From Microvirga sp. TS319 (GTDB lineage Bacteria; Pseudomonadota; Alphaproteobacteria; Rhizobiales; Beijerinckiaceae): a stretch of 64,000 nucleotides of DNA. The translations under genes and the position numbers were made by a program. The DNA is taken from contig NZ_JBGGGT010000002.1 in the NCBI RefSeq assembly GCF_041276405.1, positions 2,331,001 to 2,395,000 on the forward strand. Reading direction: 5' to 3'. Positions 1-7,403 of the stretch are shown here, in pieces. Position 1 is the first letter of the stretch, and each line of letters starts with the position of its first letter. A model generated the notes under the pieces. It was given only the letters and a program-made list of their open reading frames with translations, did not search any database and had not been told where the DNA came from.

Positions 1-1
1 T

Positions 2-43
2 CCGGGCTCCAGGAAGAGCCGCAGCGACGTCAAGGATCAATGA
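2..43 (+). CDS. 3' end of an upstream gene (partial)
   Basis: The first bases stay open in one frame and end in a TGA at 41-43, giving the C-terminal residues PGSRKSRSDVKDQ. The stop lies one base before the cydA start, the spacing expected for a gene co-transcribed with cydAB. The piece is too short to identify. Upstream partners of cydAB are often the CydDC exporter, but nothing here proves that. Confidence 0.35.
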   Translation, partial: PGSRKSRSDVKDQ

Positions 44-44
44 C

Positions 45-1583
45 ATGTTCGATCAGTTCGACGCGCTTCTCCTCGCGCGTTTCCAGTTTGCGTTCACGGT
101 CTCGTTTCACTTCATCTTCCCGGCGTTCTCGATCGGTCTGGCGAGCTATCTCGCCGTGCTCGAAGGGCTCTGGCTGTGGACCGGGCGCGAGGTCTATCTC
201 AACCTGTTCAAGTATTGGCTCAAGATCTTTGCGCTCGCCTTCGCCATGGGGGTGGTGTCAGGCATCGTCATGTCCTACCAGTTCGGCACCAACTGGGCGG
301 TGTTCTCGGACAAGGCCGGGCCGATCATCGGGCCCCTGATGGCCTACGAGGTCATGACCGCGTTCTTCCTGGAGGCGGGCTTCCTCGGCATCATGCTGTT
401 CGGCATGGGCCGCGTCGGCCGGAGGCTGCACTTCGCCGCAACGCTCGCGGTCGCCGTCGGCACCTTCATTTCCGCCTTCTGGATTCTCTCGGCCAATTCC
501 TGGATGCAGACTCCGGTCGGCTACCTGGTGAACGAGGCCGGGCAGTTCGTGCCCCAGGACTGGTGGGCGATCATCTTCAACCCGTCCTTCCCGTACCGCC
601 TCGTGCACACGGTCATGGCGGCCTATCTCACCACGGCCCTCGTGGTCGGCGGAGTCGGCGCCTGGCATCTCCTACGCGATCGCGCCAACAAGGGCGCGCG
701 GGTGATGTTCTCGATGGCCATGGGAATGGTGGCGCTCGTCGCCCCGCTCCAGATCCTCGCAGGCGACATGCACGGCCTCAACACCCTCGAGCATCAACCG
801 GCCAAGGTCATGGCCATGGAGGGCCATTTCGAGAGCCATCCGGACGGCGCGCCGCTGATCCTGTTCGGCATCCCCGACCAGGAGGCCGGCACGGTCCGCA
901 ACGCCATCGCGATCCCGAAGGCATCCTCGCTCATCCTCAAGCACGACCCGAATGCGCCCCTGAACGGGCTCGACACGGTCGATCGCGCCGAATGGCCCTA
1001 CGTGCCGGTGGTGTTCTGGTCGTTCCGCATCATGGTGGGCCTCGGCTTTCTGATGCTCGGCCTGGGAGCGGCGAGCCTCCTGGCCCGTGTCCGGGGCCGG
1101 CTCTACGACTGGCGCTCCCTGCACTGGCTCGCCCTGTCGATGGCCCCTTCGGGCTTCGTCGCCGTCATCGCCGGCTGGGTGACCACGGAGGTCGGCCGCC
1201 AGCCCTTCACGGTCTATGGCCTCCTCAAGACGGCGGCCTCGGCCTCGCCGCTCGAGGCGCCGGCCGTCGCGACCTCGCTGCTGACCTTCATCGTCGTCTA
1301 CTTCATCGTATTCGGCGCGGGCACCGGCTACATCCTCAAACTGATGGGCAAGCCGCCGCACCACGGAGAGACGGGACCCGAGGCCGGACCCGATCACCCG
1401 ATCCGCGCGGCCGGCATCACTCCGGCGCCCGCCGTCGATCCGAACCGTACCCTGGCGCCTCGTGCGAAAAAGTGGCCCCGGTTTTTCGCAAAAACGATGC
1501 GCCCCTCCAAGAAGGGAGCATCGGATTCGATCCCAAAAGTGGAGTCCACTTTTGGGTCCGATGCTCTAGGCGCAGAGACCTGA
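45..1583 (+). CDS. cydA: Cytochrome bd-type (cyanide-insensitive) quinol oxidase subunit I
   Basis: A 512-residue inner-membrane protein that oxidises quinol and carries the haems of a bd-type terminal oxidase. The haem-ligand histidine region FHFIFPAF is near residue 22, the glutamates of YEVMTAFFLEAGF are near 100-110, and a GRQPF variant of the GRQPW motif lies near residue 387. The quinol loop is short, as in the CIO branch rather than the E. coli long-loop type. cydB follows after 3 nt. Oddly, residues from about 470 to 507 are encoded by two dispersed palindromic repeats (1455-1503 and 1516-1566), so the natural C terminus was probably shorter and has been extended by repeat insertion. 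The family call is secure; the function of the extra tail is unknown. Confidence 0.95.
   Translation: MFDQFDALLLARFQFAFTVSFHFIFPAFSIGLASYLAVLEGLWLWTGREVYLNLFKYWLKIFALAFAMGVVSGIVMSYQFGTNWAVFSDKAGPIIGPLMAYEVMTAFFLEAGFLGIMLFGMGRVGRRLHFAATLAVAVGTFISAFWILSANSWMQTPVGYLVNEAGQFVPQDWWAIIFNPSFPYRLVHTVMAAYLTTALVVGGVGAWHLLRDRANKGARVMFSMAMGMVALVAPLQILAGDMHGLNTLEHQPAKVMAMEGHFESHPDGAPLILFGIPDQEAGTVRNAIAIPKASSLILKHDPNAPLNGLDTVDRAEWPYVPVVFWSFRIMVGLGFLMLGLGAASLLARVRGRLYDWRSLHWLALSMAPSGFVAVIAGWVTTEVGRQPFTVYGLLKTAASASPLEAPAVATSLLTFIVVYFIVFGAGTGYILKLMGKPPHHGETGPEAGPDHPIRAAGITPAPAVDPNRTLAPRAKKWPRFFAKTMRPSKKGASDSIPKVESTFGSDALGAET
1455..1566. repeat. Two dispersed palindromes inside the cydA 3' end
   Basis: A C-type repeat (1455-1503, CTCGTGCG...CGATGCGC arms) is followed by a B-type repeat (1516-1566, GAGCATCGG...CCGATGCTC arms). 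Both belong to the family found between genes all over the window. Here they are read through in frame as the CydA C-terminal tail. Confidence 0.85.
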
Positions 1584-1586
1584 ACC

Positions 1587-2594
1587 ATGACCGCTTTTCT
1601 CGATCTTCCGACCCTCTGGGCCTTCATCATCGCGTTTGCCGTCTTCGCCTATGTGGTGATGGACGGTTTCGACCTCGGCATCGGCATCCTGTTCCCGTTC
1701 TTCGAGCCGGGCCCTGAGCGCGACAGCGCCATGAACTCGGTCGCCCCGGTCTGGGACGGCAACGAGACGTGGCTGGTCCTGGGCGGCGGCGGCCTCATGG
1801 CGGCCTTCCCGCTCGCCTATGCGATCATCCTGCCGGCGCTCTATGCGCCGATCATCGCCATGGTCCTGGCCCTGATCTTTCGCGGCGTCGCATTCGAGTT
1901 CCGCTGGCGCGATCCCGGCCATCGGCGGTACTGGGATTTCGCCTTCACGACCGGCTCCATCGTGGCGACGCTGGCGCAGGGCATCACCCTCGGCGCGCTG
2001 CTCCAGGGCATCGAGGTCGAGGGCCGGGCCTATGCGGGCGGCTGGTGGGATTGGCTCACGCCTTTCAGCCTCCTGGTCGGGTTCAGCCTCGTGATCGGCT
2101 ACGCCCTGCTCGGCGCGACCTGGCTGGTGATGAAGACCGAAGGCGCGGCCCAGGATCACAGCTATCGCCTCGCCGGCAAGCTCGCTCTCGGGCTGATCGC
2201 CTGCATCGGCGTGGTGAGCGCCTCGACGCCGTTTCTCAGCGCGGCCTATTACGAGCGCTGGTTCGACTGGCCGCAGGTCCTGTTCACCGCGCAGGTGCCC
2301 CTGCTGGTGGCTCTCTGCTCCGGAGCCTTGCTGGTGGGCCTTGCGCGACGCTGGGAGTATTGGCCGTTCCTTTTGACCCTCGCCCTGTTCGCGCTCTGCC
2401 TCCTCGGACTGGGGATCAGCATGTTCCCGCACGTGGTGCCGAGCGCCGTCACCATCCATGATGCAGCGGCCCCCCATGCCAGCCTGGCGTTCATGCTGGT
2501 CGGCGCGAGCGTGCTGCTTCCGATCATCCTGACCTATACCGGCTATTCCTACTGGGTGTTCCGCGGCAAGACCGGTCCCGAGGGGTACCATTAA
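1587..2594 (+). CDS. cydB: Cytochrome bd-type quinol oxidase subunit II
   Basis: A 335-residue, roughly eight-helix membrane protein that forms the haem-poor partner of CydA. Diagnostic stretches are YVVMDGFDLGIGIL near residue 20 and VWDGNETWLVLGGGGLMAAFP near residue 50. It starts 3 nt after cydA and its TAA stop overlaps the next ATG by one base (TAATG), so cydA, cydB and the small third gene form a tight operon. Length is normal for the CIO branch. Confidence 0.95.
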   Translation: MTAFLDLPTLWAFIIAFAVFAYVVMDGFDLGIGILFPFFEPGPERDSAMNSVAPVWDGNETWLVLGGGGLMAAFPLAYAIILPALYAPIIAMVLALIFRGVAFEFRWRDPGHRRYWDFAFTTGSIVATLAQGITLGALLQGIEVEGRAYAGGWWDWLTPFSLLVGFSLVIGYALLGATWLVMKTEGAAQDHSYRLAGKLALGLIACIGVVSASTPFLSAAYYERWFDWPQVLFTAQVPLLVALCSGALLVGLARRWEYWPFLLTLALFALCLLGLGISMFPHVVPSAVTIHDAAAPHASLAFMLVGASVLLPIILTYTGYSYWVFRGKTGPEGYH

Positions 2595-2716
2595 TGCGCG
2601 GCCCGAGCGAACCCCACTCCGCCCTGCGCCGCTGGCTGTGGTTCATCGGCCTGTGGGCGGCCGGCGTCGGGACGACGGGAGCGGTCGGCCTCGTCATCAA
2701 GTTCTGGCTGAGCTGA
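2594..2716 (+). CDS. Small third subunit of bd oxidase (DUF2474/CydX-like)
   Basis: A 40-residue protein with a single membrane segment (WLWFIGLWAAGVGTTGAVGLVIKFW). Its ATG overlaps the cydB stop codon. Short one-helix proteins directly after cydB stabilise bd oxidases (CydX, CydS, and DUF2474 in the CIO type). The RRWLWFIGLW start and position match DUF2474. Function is inferred from position and shape. Confidence 0.8.
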   Translation: MRGPSEPHSALRRWLWFIGLWAAGVGTTGAVGLVIKFWLS

Positions 2717-2721
2717 AGACC

Positions 2722-2745
2722 GCGCGGAGGCGACAATCTCCGCGC
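2722..2745 (+). terminator. Hairpin after the cydAB operon
   Basis: Perfect 8-bp stem GCGCGGAG/CTCCGCGC with an 8-nt loop, 5 nt after the small cyd gene. There is no long T run, so termination strength is uncertain. Confidence 0.5.
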
Positions 2746-2774
2746 AGTCCCCACTTTTCCGCTCGCACGATGCG

Positions 2775-3752
2775 CTAGGGAGAAGCAGGCTCGGCGGTGT
2801 CGCCGGATGCGTACCGGCGGGCGAGCACGGCTCCGACCAGAATCTGGATCTGGTTGTAGAACATGATCGGCAGGACGATCATCCCGAAGCCCGGAGCGGC
2901 CGCGAACAGCACCTTCGCCAGCGGCAGGCCGGATGCGAGGCTCTTTTTCGAGCCGCAGAACACGGCCGCGATCTCGTCTCCCCTGGAGAAGCGCAGGCGC
3001 CTCGCGACGAAGGCCGTGAAGGCCAACACGACGGCCAGCAGCAGGAGACACAGCACCGCCGTCAGGGCGACCGATGCCGGCGGGACCCGCGACCACAGGC
3101 CGTCGACCACGGACTGCGAGAACGCCGCATAGACGATCAGCAGAATGACGGCCTGGTCGAGCTGGCCGATCCGGCGTTCGTGCCGCGCCATGATCCCGGC
3201 GAGCCAGGGACGCGCGATCTGACCCGCCACGAAAGGAAGCAGGAGCTGGACCACGACGTCGGTCAGCGCCGTGCCGAGATCCATGCCCTGATCGACGGAA
3301 CTCCTTGTGAGCAGCGACAGCAGAATGGGAGTCAGCAGAAGTCCGAAGACATTCGAGGCGGCGGAACTGCAGATGGCCGCCGGGACGTTGCCGCGCGCCA
3401 TGGCCGTGAAGGCGATCGAGGACGACACCGCCGACGGCAAAGCCGCGAGATAGAGGAACCCCAGGAGCAGGTCCGCCGGCAGCCAGGCGCGCGGCAGGAT
3501 GCCGAACGGCACCACGACCAAGGGGAACACCAGAAACGTGATGGCGAAGATGAAGAGGTGAAGCCGCCATTGGACCAGTCCCGCAATCACCACCTCGCGC
3601 GGGAGGGCCGCACCATGCACGAAGAACAGGAGCGCGATCCCGAGGATCCCCAGGGTGTCCAGAGCCTCGGCGCTCGCTCCCTCGGCCGGGACCATGGCGG
3701 CGAGCGCCACCGCCGCCATGATGAGCAGAAGAAACGGGTCGATCTTGCGCAT
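2775..3752 (-). CDS. Bile acid:sodium symporter-like transporter (SBF-like)
   Basis: A 325-residue membrane protein with about ten hydrophobic segments. It belongs to the SBF-like branch (BASS superfamily, YfeH type): the central YLAALPSAVSSSIAFTAMARGN and SAASNVFGLLLTPIL stretches are typical discontinuous-helix motifs of this fold. The substrate cannot be told from sequence; members export or import organic anions. It is convergent with the cyd operon, and its TAG stop lies in the outer CTAG of a half repeat (about 2750-2778). It may be co-regulated with the 50-aa protein upstream and the divergent GntR gene. Confidence 0.85.
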   Translation of the reverse strand: MRKIDPFLLLIMAAVALAAMVPAEGASAEALDTLGILGIALLFFVHGAALPREVVIAGLVQWRLHLFIFAITFLVFPLVVVPFGILPRAWLPADLLLGFLYLAALPSAVSSSIAFTAMARGNVPAAICSSAASNVFGLLLTPILLSLLTRSSVDQGMDLGTALTDVVVQLLLPFVAGQIARPWLAGIMARHERRIGQLDQAVILLIVYAAFSQSVVDGLWSRVPPASVALTAVLCLLLLAVVLAFTAFVARRLRFSRGDEIAAVFCGSKKSLASGLPLAKVLFAAAPGFGMIVLPIMFYNQIQILVGAVLARRYASGDTAEPASP

Positions 3753-3842
3753 TCGTGAGTTCCAATCGGATCGTTGAAGGCGGACCGCCGGTGGTGATCC
3801 GTCGCGCCACGGGATGGCGCGGCTTCCTGGTTGCGTCGGGCG

Positions 3843-3995
3843 TCAGAGGGTCCGGAAGAAGCCGTCGACGACGATCCAGACGAACATCGGATACAACGGG
3901 AGCCCCACGATCGTGCCGATCAGGCGGCCGAGGCGGACCGCCGGGTCGGAACTCGGCTCGTCGCCGATCAGCTTTTCGAGCATCGTGGCTTTCAT
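3843..3995 (-). CDS. Small membrane protein, 50 aa, unknown
   Basis: Starting at MKATMLEKLI gives 50 residues with one membrane segment (LIGTIVGLPLYPMFVWIVVDGFF). This start is preferred because GGAGGAG lies 8 nt upstream; a longer reading frame to 4121 has no such site and runs through the regulatory region. The gene is divergent from the GntR regulator and points to the SBF-like transporter, suggesting a shared control region. No function is recognised. Confidence 0.6.
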   Translation of the reverse strand: MKATMLEKLIGDEPSSDPAVRLGRLIGTIVGLPLYPMFVWIVVDGFFRTL

Positions 3996-4093
3996 CGGAC
4001 AATCTCCTCCGGCTTCTTGCGACTTTCTCGCGGTTTCTTGCGCCACCGGGCCTTTCGCGCCGGGAGCCGGACTGATAGATACGGCCGATCTGG

Positions 4094-4113
4094 ATTGGTC
4101 TATAAATTGGTCT
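4094..4113. promoter_or_regulatory. Direct repeat ATTGGTCT x2, possible GntR operator
   Basis: Two identical ATTGGTCT octamers, 12 bp apart start to start (about one helical turn), lie 7 bp before the GntR start and in the divergent intergenic region. GntR proteins often bind GGT-type half sites. The autoregulatory role is inferred. Confidence 0.4.
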
Positions 4114-4119
4114 GGAAGC

Positions 4120-4833
4120 ATGCCAGGAACCCGGCTGACGGCGGAGGCCGCGACACGGCGGCTCCGCGCCTATCTGAGACAGCAGGCCCATCGGCCCCAG
4201 GACCGGCTGGAGCCGGAACGGGTTCTCGCGGCCCGGATCGGCTGCAGCCGGGAGACCCTGCGCGGCGCGCTCGCCGTTCTGGAGAGGGAGGGGCTGATCT
4301 GGCGCCATGTGGGGCAAGGCACCTTCGTCGGACCGCGCCCTGCGCACGAACCGATCCGCCCATCCGTTCTGGCCGAGATGGCCTCACCCGCCGACGTGCT
4401 CGACGCGCGCCTGCTGATCGAACCGCCCATCGCGGGCGGAGCGGCGTTGCAGGCGAGCGCCGACGATGTCGCCCTGCTCCGCGGCTACGCGCTCAAGAGC
4501 AGCGCCGCGCCAGACTGGCAGGCCTATGAGCAGGCGGACGATGCCTTTCACAAGGCCATCGCGCGGATGACCGGCAATCCGCTGCTGATCGCGTTTCTCG
4601 ACGTCCTGTCTTCCGTGCGGGGCCGCGCCCGCTGGCAGCGGCAGCACGATCTCGCCTTCCGCCGGGCCCGCAAGAAGGAATATGCGGCCCGGCAGGGCCG
4701 CATGCACATGGCCATCGTCGAGGCCATTGCCGCGCGGGATCCCGCGGCCGCGCAGCAGGCCATGTTCGATCATCTGAGCGCCGTACGGGCGATCATGGTG
4801 CACGAGACCGCGGACCGCGACGAGCGTGCATGA
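4120..4833 (+). CDS. GntR-family transcriptional regulator (FCD type)
   Basis: A 237-residue regulator with a winged helix (residues about 10-70, with the RVLAARIGCSRETLRGALAVLEREGLI turn-helix core and a wing ending GQGTFVGP) followed by an all-helical ligand domain of FCD type (DDAFHKAIARMTGNPLL). The start is the ATG after the ATTGGTCT repeats; a longer open frame exists upstream but crosses the promoter. It is divergent from the small membrane protein and SBF-like carrier, which are its likeliest targets. The ligand is unknown. Confidence 0.85.
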   Translation: MPGTRLTAEAATRRLRAYLRQQAHRPQDRLEPERVLAARIGCSRETLRGALAVLEREGLIWRHVGQGTFVGPRPAHEPIRPSVLAEMASPADVLDARLLIEPPIAGGAALQASADDVALLRGYALKSSAAPDWQAYEQADDAFHKAIARMTGNPLLIAFLDVLSSVRGRARWQRQHDLAFRRARKKEYAARQGRMHMAIVEAIAARDPAAAQQAMFDHLSAVRAIMVHETADRDERA

Positions 4834-5195
4834 TTGTGCGCGATCCACGCGCTCTCTCGAAGAAGGGAGCATCGGATCAGCCTATAGTCCCATGCCCGGA
4901 GCCTGCCGGAACCTTGCATTTGCAGGCAGCGGGGCTATGTTATCAGTGTCATGTTCAAGCTCGTGAAACCTCTTCGCTTCATGGCGCACGCGGGCTGCCT
5001 CAAAGCAGGCGGGTAGGCCCCGACGGCCGGCTGGACCCTCGGGTCGCCGGCACTCGGGGGCATGAATTCTCCCTTAGACCATCCGTGAGCCGTCGCCGGT
5101 GCAGCTGGGCATATGGCGGTCCGTTTCCTGTGCCCGATCCGCCGGAGCGCACGCACCGCACAGCCGGCCGGAGGACCGCTCCTGAGGAGGTTTCC
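4834..5195. other. Intergenic region with a truncated repeat
   Basis: Non-coding by appearance. It begins with a truncated B-type repeat (about 4858-4880, GGGAGCATCGGATC) and ends with the ribosome-binding region of the next gene. I see no RNA gene or clear promoter. Confidence 0.5.
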
Positions 5196-5645
5196 ATGAA
5201 CGTGCAGCACGATCTTCCGCCGATTACCCTTGCGACCAGCGATTACAACCGCCTGCTGTTCACGGCGATGATGCGACAGAAGCAGAACCGCCGGATCCCC
5301 GATTTCCTGCTCAAGGAGCTGCGCCGCGCGACCGTCTGCCATCCGGCAAGCCTGCCCGAGGATGTGGTCTCCACGAATTGCCGCGTGATCTATCGGCTCG
5401 ACGGCGAGCCGAGAACCCGCGCGCACCTGCTCGTCCATCCGGAAGACCTGATCTGGCCCGGCGCGGAGATCGCCGTCACGTCTCCCCTCGGAACCGCGCT
5501 TCTCGGCCTGCGCGTCGGCGACCGCATGCCGTTTGCGGAAACGGACGGCCACCTCCACGAAGTGTACGTGGAGGGGATCGGCCTGCGTTTCCTGGACGAT
5601 GGCTCGACGGTCACGCGCTCTCCGGGCGGCCTCGCATGGGTGTGA
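5196..5645 (+). CDS. Rnk/GreA-C-type RNA polymerase-binding protein, paralog 1
   Basis: A 149-residue protein of the Rnk (nucleoside diphosphate kinase regulator) family: a short helical N part (residues 10-55) and a C-terminal FKBP-like GreA/GreB domain (about 60-130) with ISP-like VTSPLGTALLGLRVGD. Rnk-type proteins dock in the RNA polymerase secondary channel. The start ATG follows GAGGAGG at good spacing; a longer open frame upstream is rejected. The stop falls inside a 15-bp tandem duplication (5636-5665). It is the first of four paralogs within 5.5 kb. Confidence 0.8.
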   Translation: MNVQHDLPPITLATSDYNRLLFTAMMRQKQNRRIPDFLLKELRRATVCHPASLPEDVVSTNCRVIYRLDGEPRTRAHLLVHPEDLIWPGAEIAVTSPLGTALLGLRVGDRMPFAETDGHLHEVYVEGIGLRFLDDGSTVTRSPGGLAWV

Positions 5646-5665
5646 CAATCATGGGTGTGACAATC
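5636..5665 (+). repeat. 15-bp tandem duplication over the rnk-like stop codon
   Basis: ATGGGTGTGACAATC occurs twice in direct succession. The first copy contains the end and TGA of paralog 1. It is one of several short in-register duplications at gene edges in this window. Confidence 0.85.
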
Positions 5666-5678
5666 GGCGGATGACATC

Positions 5679-6116
5679 ATGATGAGGCAAGGAAAGCTGT
5701 CACCCGTCACGATTGCGGCGGGAGACTACGAGCGTCTCACCGGGCTCGTGACGGTGGGCGCGAACGATCCGGGCGATCGCCCCGCCGCCGCGATGCTCGC
5801 GGGTGAACTGATGCGCGCGACGATCGTGACGGATCATGCGATTCCGCGCACCGTCGCGACGATGCATTCGCGCGTGGAGTTCCGCGACGACGTGACCCTG
5901 GACGTTTGCTGCGCCACGCTCGTCTATCCAGGCGAGGCGGACGAAAAGCCGGACAGGATCTCCGTGCTGTCTCCCATCGGAGCCGCTCTCATCGGACTTC
6001 GCGAAGGCCAGTCGATCGCATGGCGCACGCCGAAAGGATGGCGCAGTCTGACCCTGCTGCAGGTTTTCTATCAGCCCTACGGACAATTCGTCGTACCGTG
6101 GCGAGACCGAACGTGA
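5679..6116 (+). CDS. Rnk/GreA-C-type RNA polymerase-binding protein, paralog 2
   Basis: A 145-residue paralog of the preceding gene, 33 nt downstream, so probably in the same operon. The GreA-C signature is very clear: LVYPGEADEKPDRISVLSPI followed by GAALIGLREGQ. The N-terminal helix is short, as in Rnk rather than GreA, so the coiled coil does not carry the acidic tip needed for transcript cleavage. It likely competes with GreA or DksA for the polymerase channel (inferred from Rnk). Confidence 0.85.
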   Translation: MMRQGKLSPVTIAAGDYERLTGLVTVGANDPGDRPAAAMLAGELMRATIVTDHAIPRTVATMHSRVEFRDDVTLDVCCATLVYPGEADEKPDRISVLSPIGAALIGLREGQSIAWRTPKGWRSLTLLQVFYQPYGQFVVPWRDRT

Positions 6117-6125
6117 TCCAGCACC

Positions 6126-6168
6126 GCATCGGACCCGAAAGTGCAAATCCACTTCCCGCGTCCGATGC
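6126..6168. repeat. Dispersed palindrome, B-type
   Basis: GCATCGG...CCGATGC arms around AAAGTGCAAATCCACTT, 9 nt after the stop of the second Rnk paralog. Member of the window-wide family. Confidence 0.8.
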
Positions 6169-6185
6169 TTCGACATTTCGGTCCT

Positions 6186-6348
6186 GAGCATCTTTTCACG
6201 CGAAACCGGTTCCCACTTCCCGCGTTCGATGCTCTCCTCGCTAGAGCATCTTTTCACGCAAAACCGGTTCCCACTTCCCGCGTTCGATGCTCTCCTTGCT
6301 TGAGCATCTTTTCACGCAAAACCGGTTCCCACTTTTGCGTTCGATGCT
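6186..6348. repeat. Three tandem A-type palindromes
   Basis: Three near-identical 47-49-bp copies at 6186-6234, 6244-6292 and 6302-6348, all in the same orientation, with the core AAACCGGTTCCCACTT and GAGCATC/GATGCTC ends. They fill the gap between two convergent Rnk-type genes and may serve as bidirectional 3'-end structures. The spacers are only 9 nt and part of the repeat edge, so this is not a CRISPR array. Confidence 0.9.
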
Positions 6349-6352
6349 GTCG

Positions 6353-6778
6353 TCAAAGCGGCACGAAGCCTCCGGCCACGCGGGGCCCGACCGCCTCGAC
6401 CTCGACGCAGGCCTCGGGCGCCGCATCGGAGCCGAGCAGCGGCATCCTGTCGCCGGCGCGCAGCCCGAGCAGGGATAGCCCGACCGGCGTCAGGACCGAC
6501 AACTCGGCCGGCGGCCACATGTGATCGTCCGGGTGGATCAGCATGCGCTTTTCACATCTGTCCTCGCCGGCGATCCGGTAGGTCACGAACGTGTCCAGCA
6601 CGGCGACGTCGTCGGGGATTTCATCCGGCCCGCAGATCGTGGCCCGTCGCAATTCGCGCAGAAGCGGCGTCGCGAGCGGGTGCATCTGTCCGGCGAGACG
6701 GTCCGCCGTCCGCGCGAGCCGTTGATGGTCGCGCCGTGTCAGTGTGATCGGCGGCAGGAAAGCACTCATCGTCATCAA
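6353..6778 (-). CDS. Rnk/GreA-C-type RNA polymerase-binding protein, paralog 3
   Basis: A 141-residue paralog convergent with the first two. It keeps the Rnk layout: LPPITLTRRDHQRL opening (near that of paralog 1, DLPPITLATSDYNRL), then LIHPDDHMWPPAELSVLTPV and GLSLLGLRAGD. The closest match by eye is paralog 1, suggesting an inverted local duplication. The stop lies 5 bp from the repeat cluster. Confidence 0.8.
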   Translation of the reverse strand: MMTMSAFLPPITLTRRDHQRLARTADRLAGQMHPLATPLLRELRRATICGPDEIPDDVAVLDTFVTYRIAGEDRCEKRMLIHPDDHMWPPAELSVLTPVGLSLLGLRAGDRMPLLGSDAAPEACVEVEAVGPRVAGGFVPL

Positions 6779-6831
6779 CTCGTTCCAGATACGTCAACCA
6801 CGTCCCGCGTCCGATGCTCGAGCACGCCGCT

Positions 6832-7296
6832 CTACGGAACGGGTCCGCTGTCCGGATGCGACGATGGATTTCCGCCGGGAAGGATCGCCGTCGCGGAGAT
6901 CGCCACGATCGCGGCGGGATCGACGAGCCCGGAAACCTCCACAAGGGCCATGGCCGGGTCGTGGCTCCCCATGATTTCCCGATAGACGACGCCGATCTCG
7001 GGAAGCCGGGTCCTGTAGTGGTCGATGTCGAGCACGTACCAGGTCATCTGCGCGATGTGCTCAGGGGCGCCGCCCGCCTCCGCAAGGACCGTCCGAACGT
7101 TCCGCAGGGCCTGGCGTGCCTGCGGGACGAGCCCGATCGTGGTCACCCTTCCGGCATTGTCGGTGGCGATTTGACTGCCGAGGAACACGAACGTCCCCGT
7201 CCCGGCCACCGCGTGCGAATAGCCGTGCGGGCTCGGCCACTTGGATGGGTCGATCCTTCGAAGCGGCGTCGCGGCGTTTGGTGAAACGGTCGTCAT
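6832..7296 (-). CDS. RidA family protein (YjgF/YER057c/UK114)
   Basis: A 154-residue protein with the RidA fold: SHAVAGTGTFVFLGSQIATD near the N terminus, then VPQARQALRNVRTVLAEAGGAPEHI and the C-terminal ALVEVSGLVDPAAIVAISATA. RidA enzymes hydrolyse reactive enamine/imine intermediates from PLP chemistry. The usual catalytic arginine near the C terminus (typically in an R-x-x-E context) is not obvious, so this may be one of the non-archetypal Rid subfamilies. ATG with an AGGAGG-like site just upstream. It lies 107 nt downstream of speE on the same strand. Confidence 0.85.
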   Translation of the reverse strand: MTTVSPNAATPLRRIDPSKWPSPHGYSHAVAGTGTFVFLGSQIATDNAGRVTTIGLVPQARQALRNVRTVLAEAGGAPEHIAQMTWYVLDIDHYRTRLPEIGVVYREIMGSHDPAMALVEVSGLVDPAAIVAISATAILPGGNPSSHPDSGPVP

Positions 7297-7403
7297 GATG
7301 TCCTCCTGGCGGCCTTCGCGATGCATGCAGCCTGTGCGAAGCCGGGTTGATCGAGTGCGACGAGGAATAGCCCCGGGACGGAGCTGCCGCCCCGCCCCGG
7401 GTC

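Noticed and set aside
672..1397. Long open frames antisense to cydA and cydB (also 1566-2591)
   Set aside because: GC-rich shadow frames: His/Arg/Asp-rich with no family pattern, while the opposite strand is a textbook bd oxidase.
3803..3821. Hairpin CGCGCCA/TGGCGCG as a terminator before the SBF-like gene
   Set aside because: No T run and located 50 bp upstream of the start; could be an operator or chance, not enough to call.
2524..4347. A 607-residue minus-strand frame over the SBF-like carrier and GntR genes
   Set aside because: It covers two well-recognised genes in other frames and has shadow composition.
6186..6348. Three regularly spaced repeats resembling a CRISPR array
   Set aside because: The spacers are only 9 nt, the units are dispersed palindromes seen all over the window, and no cas genes are present.
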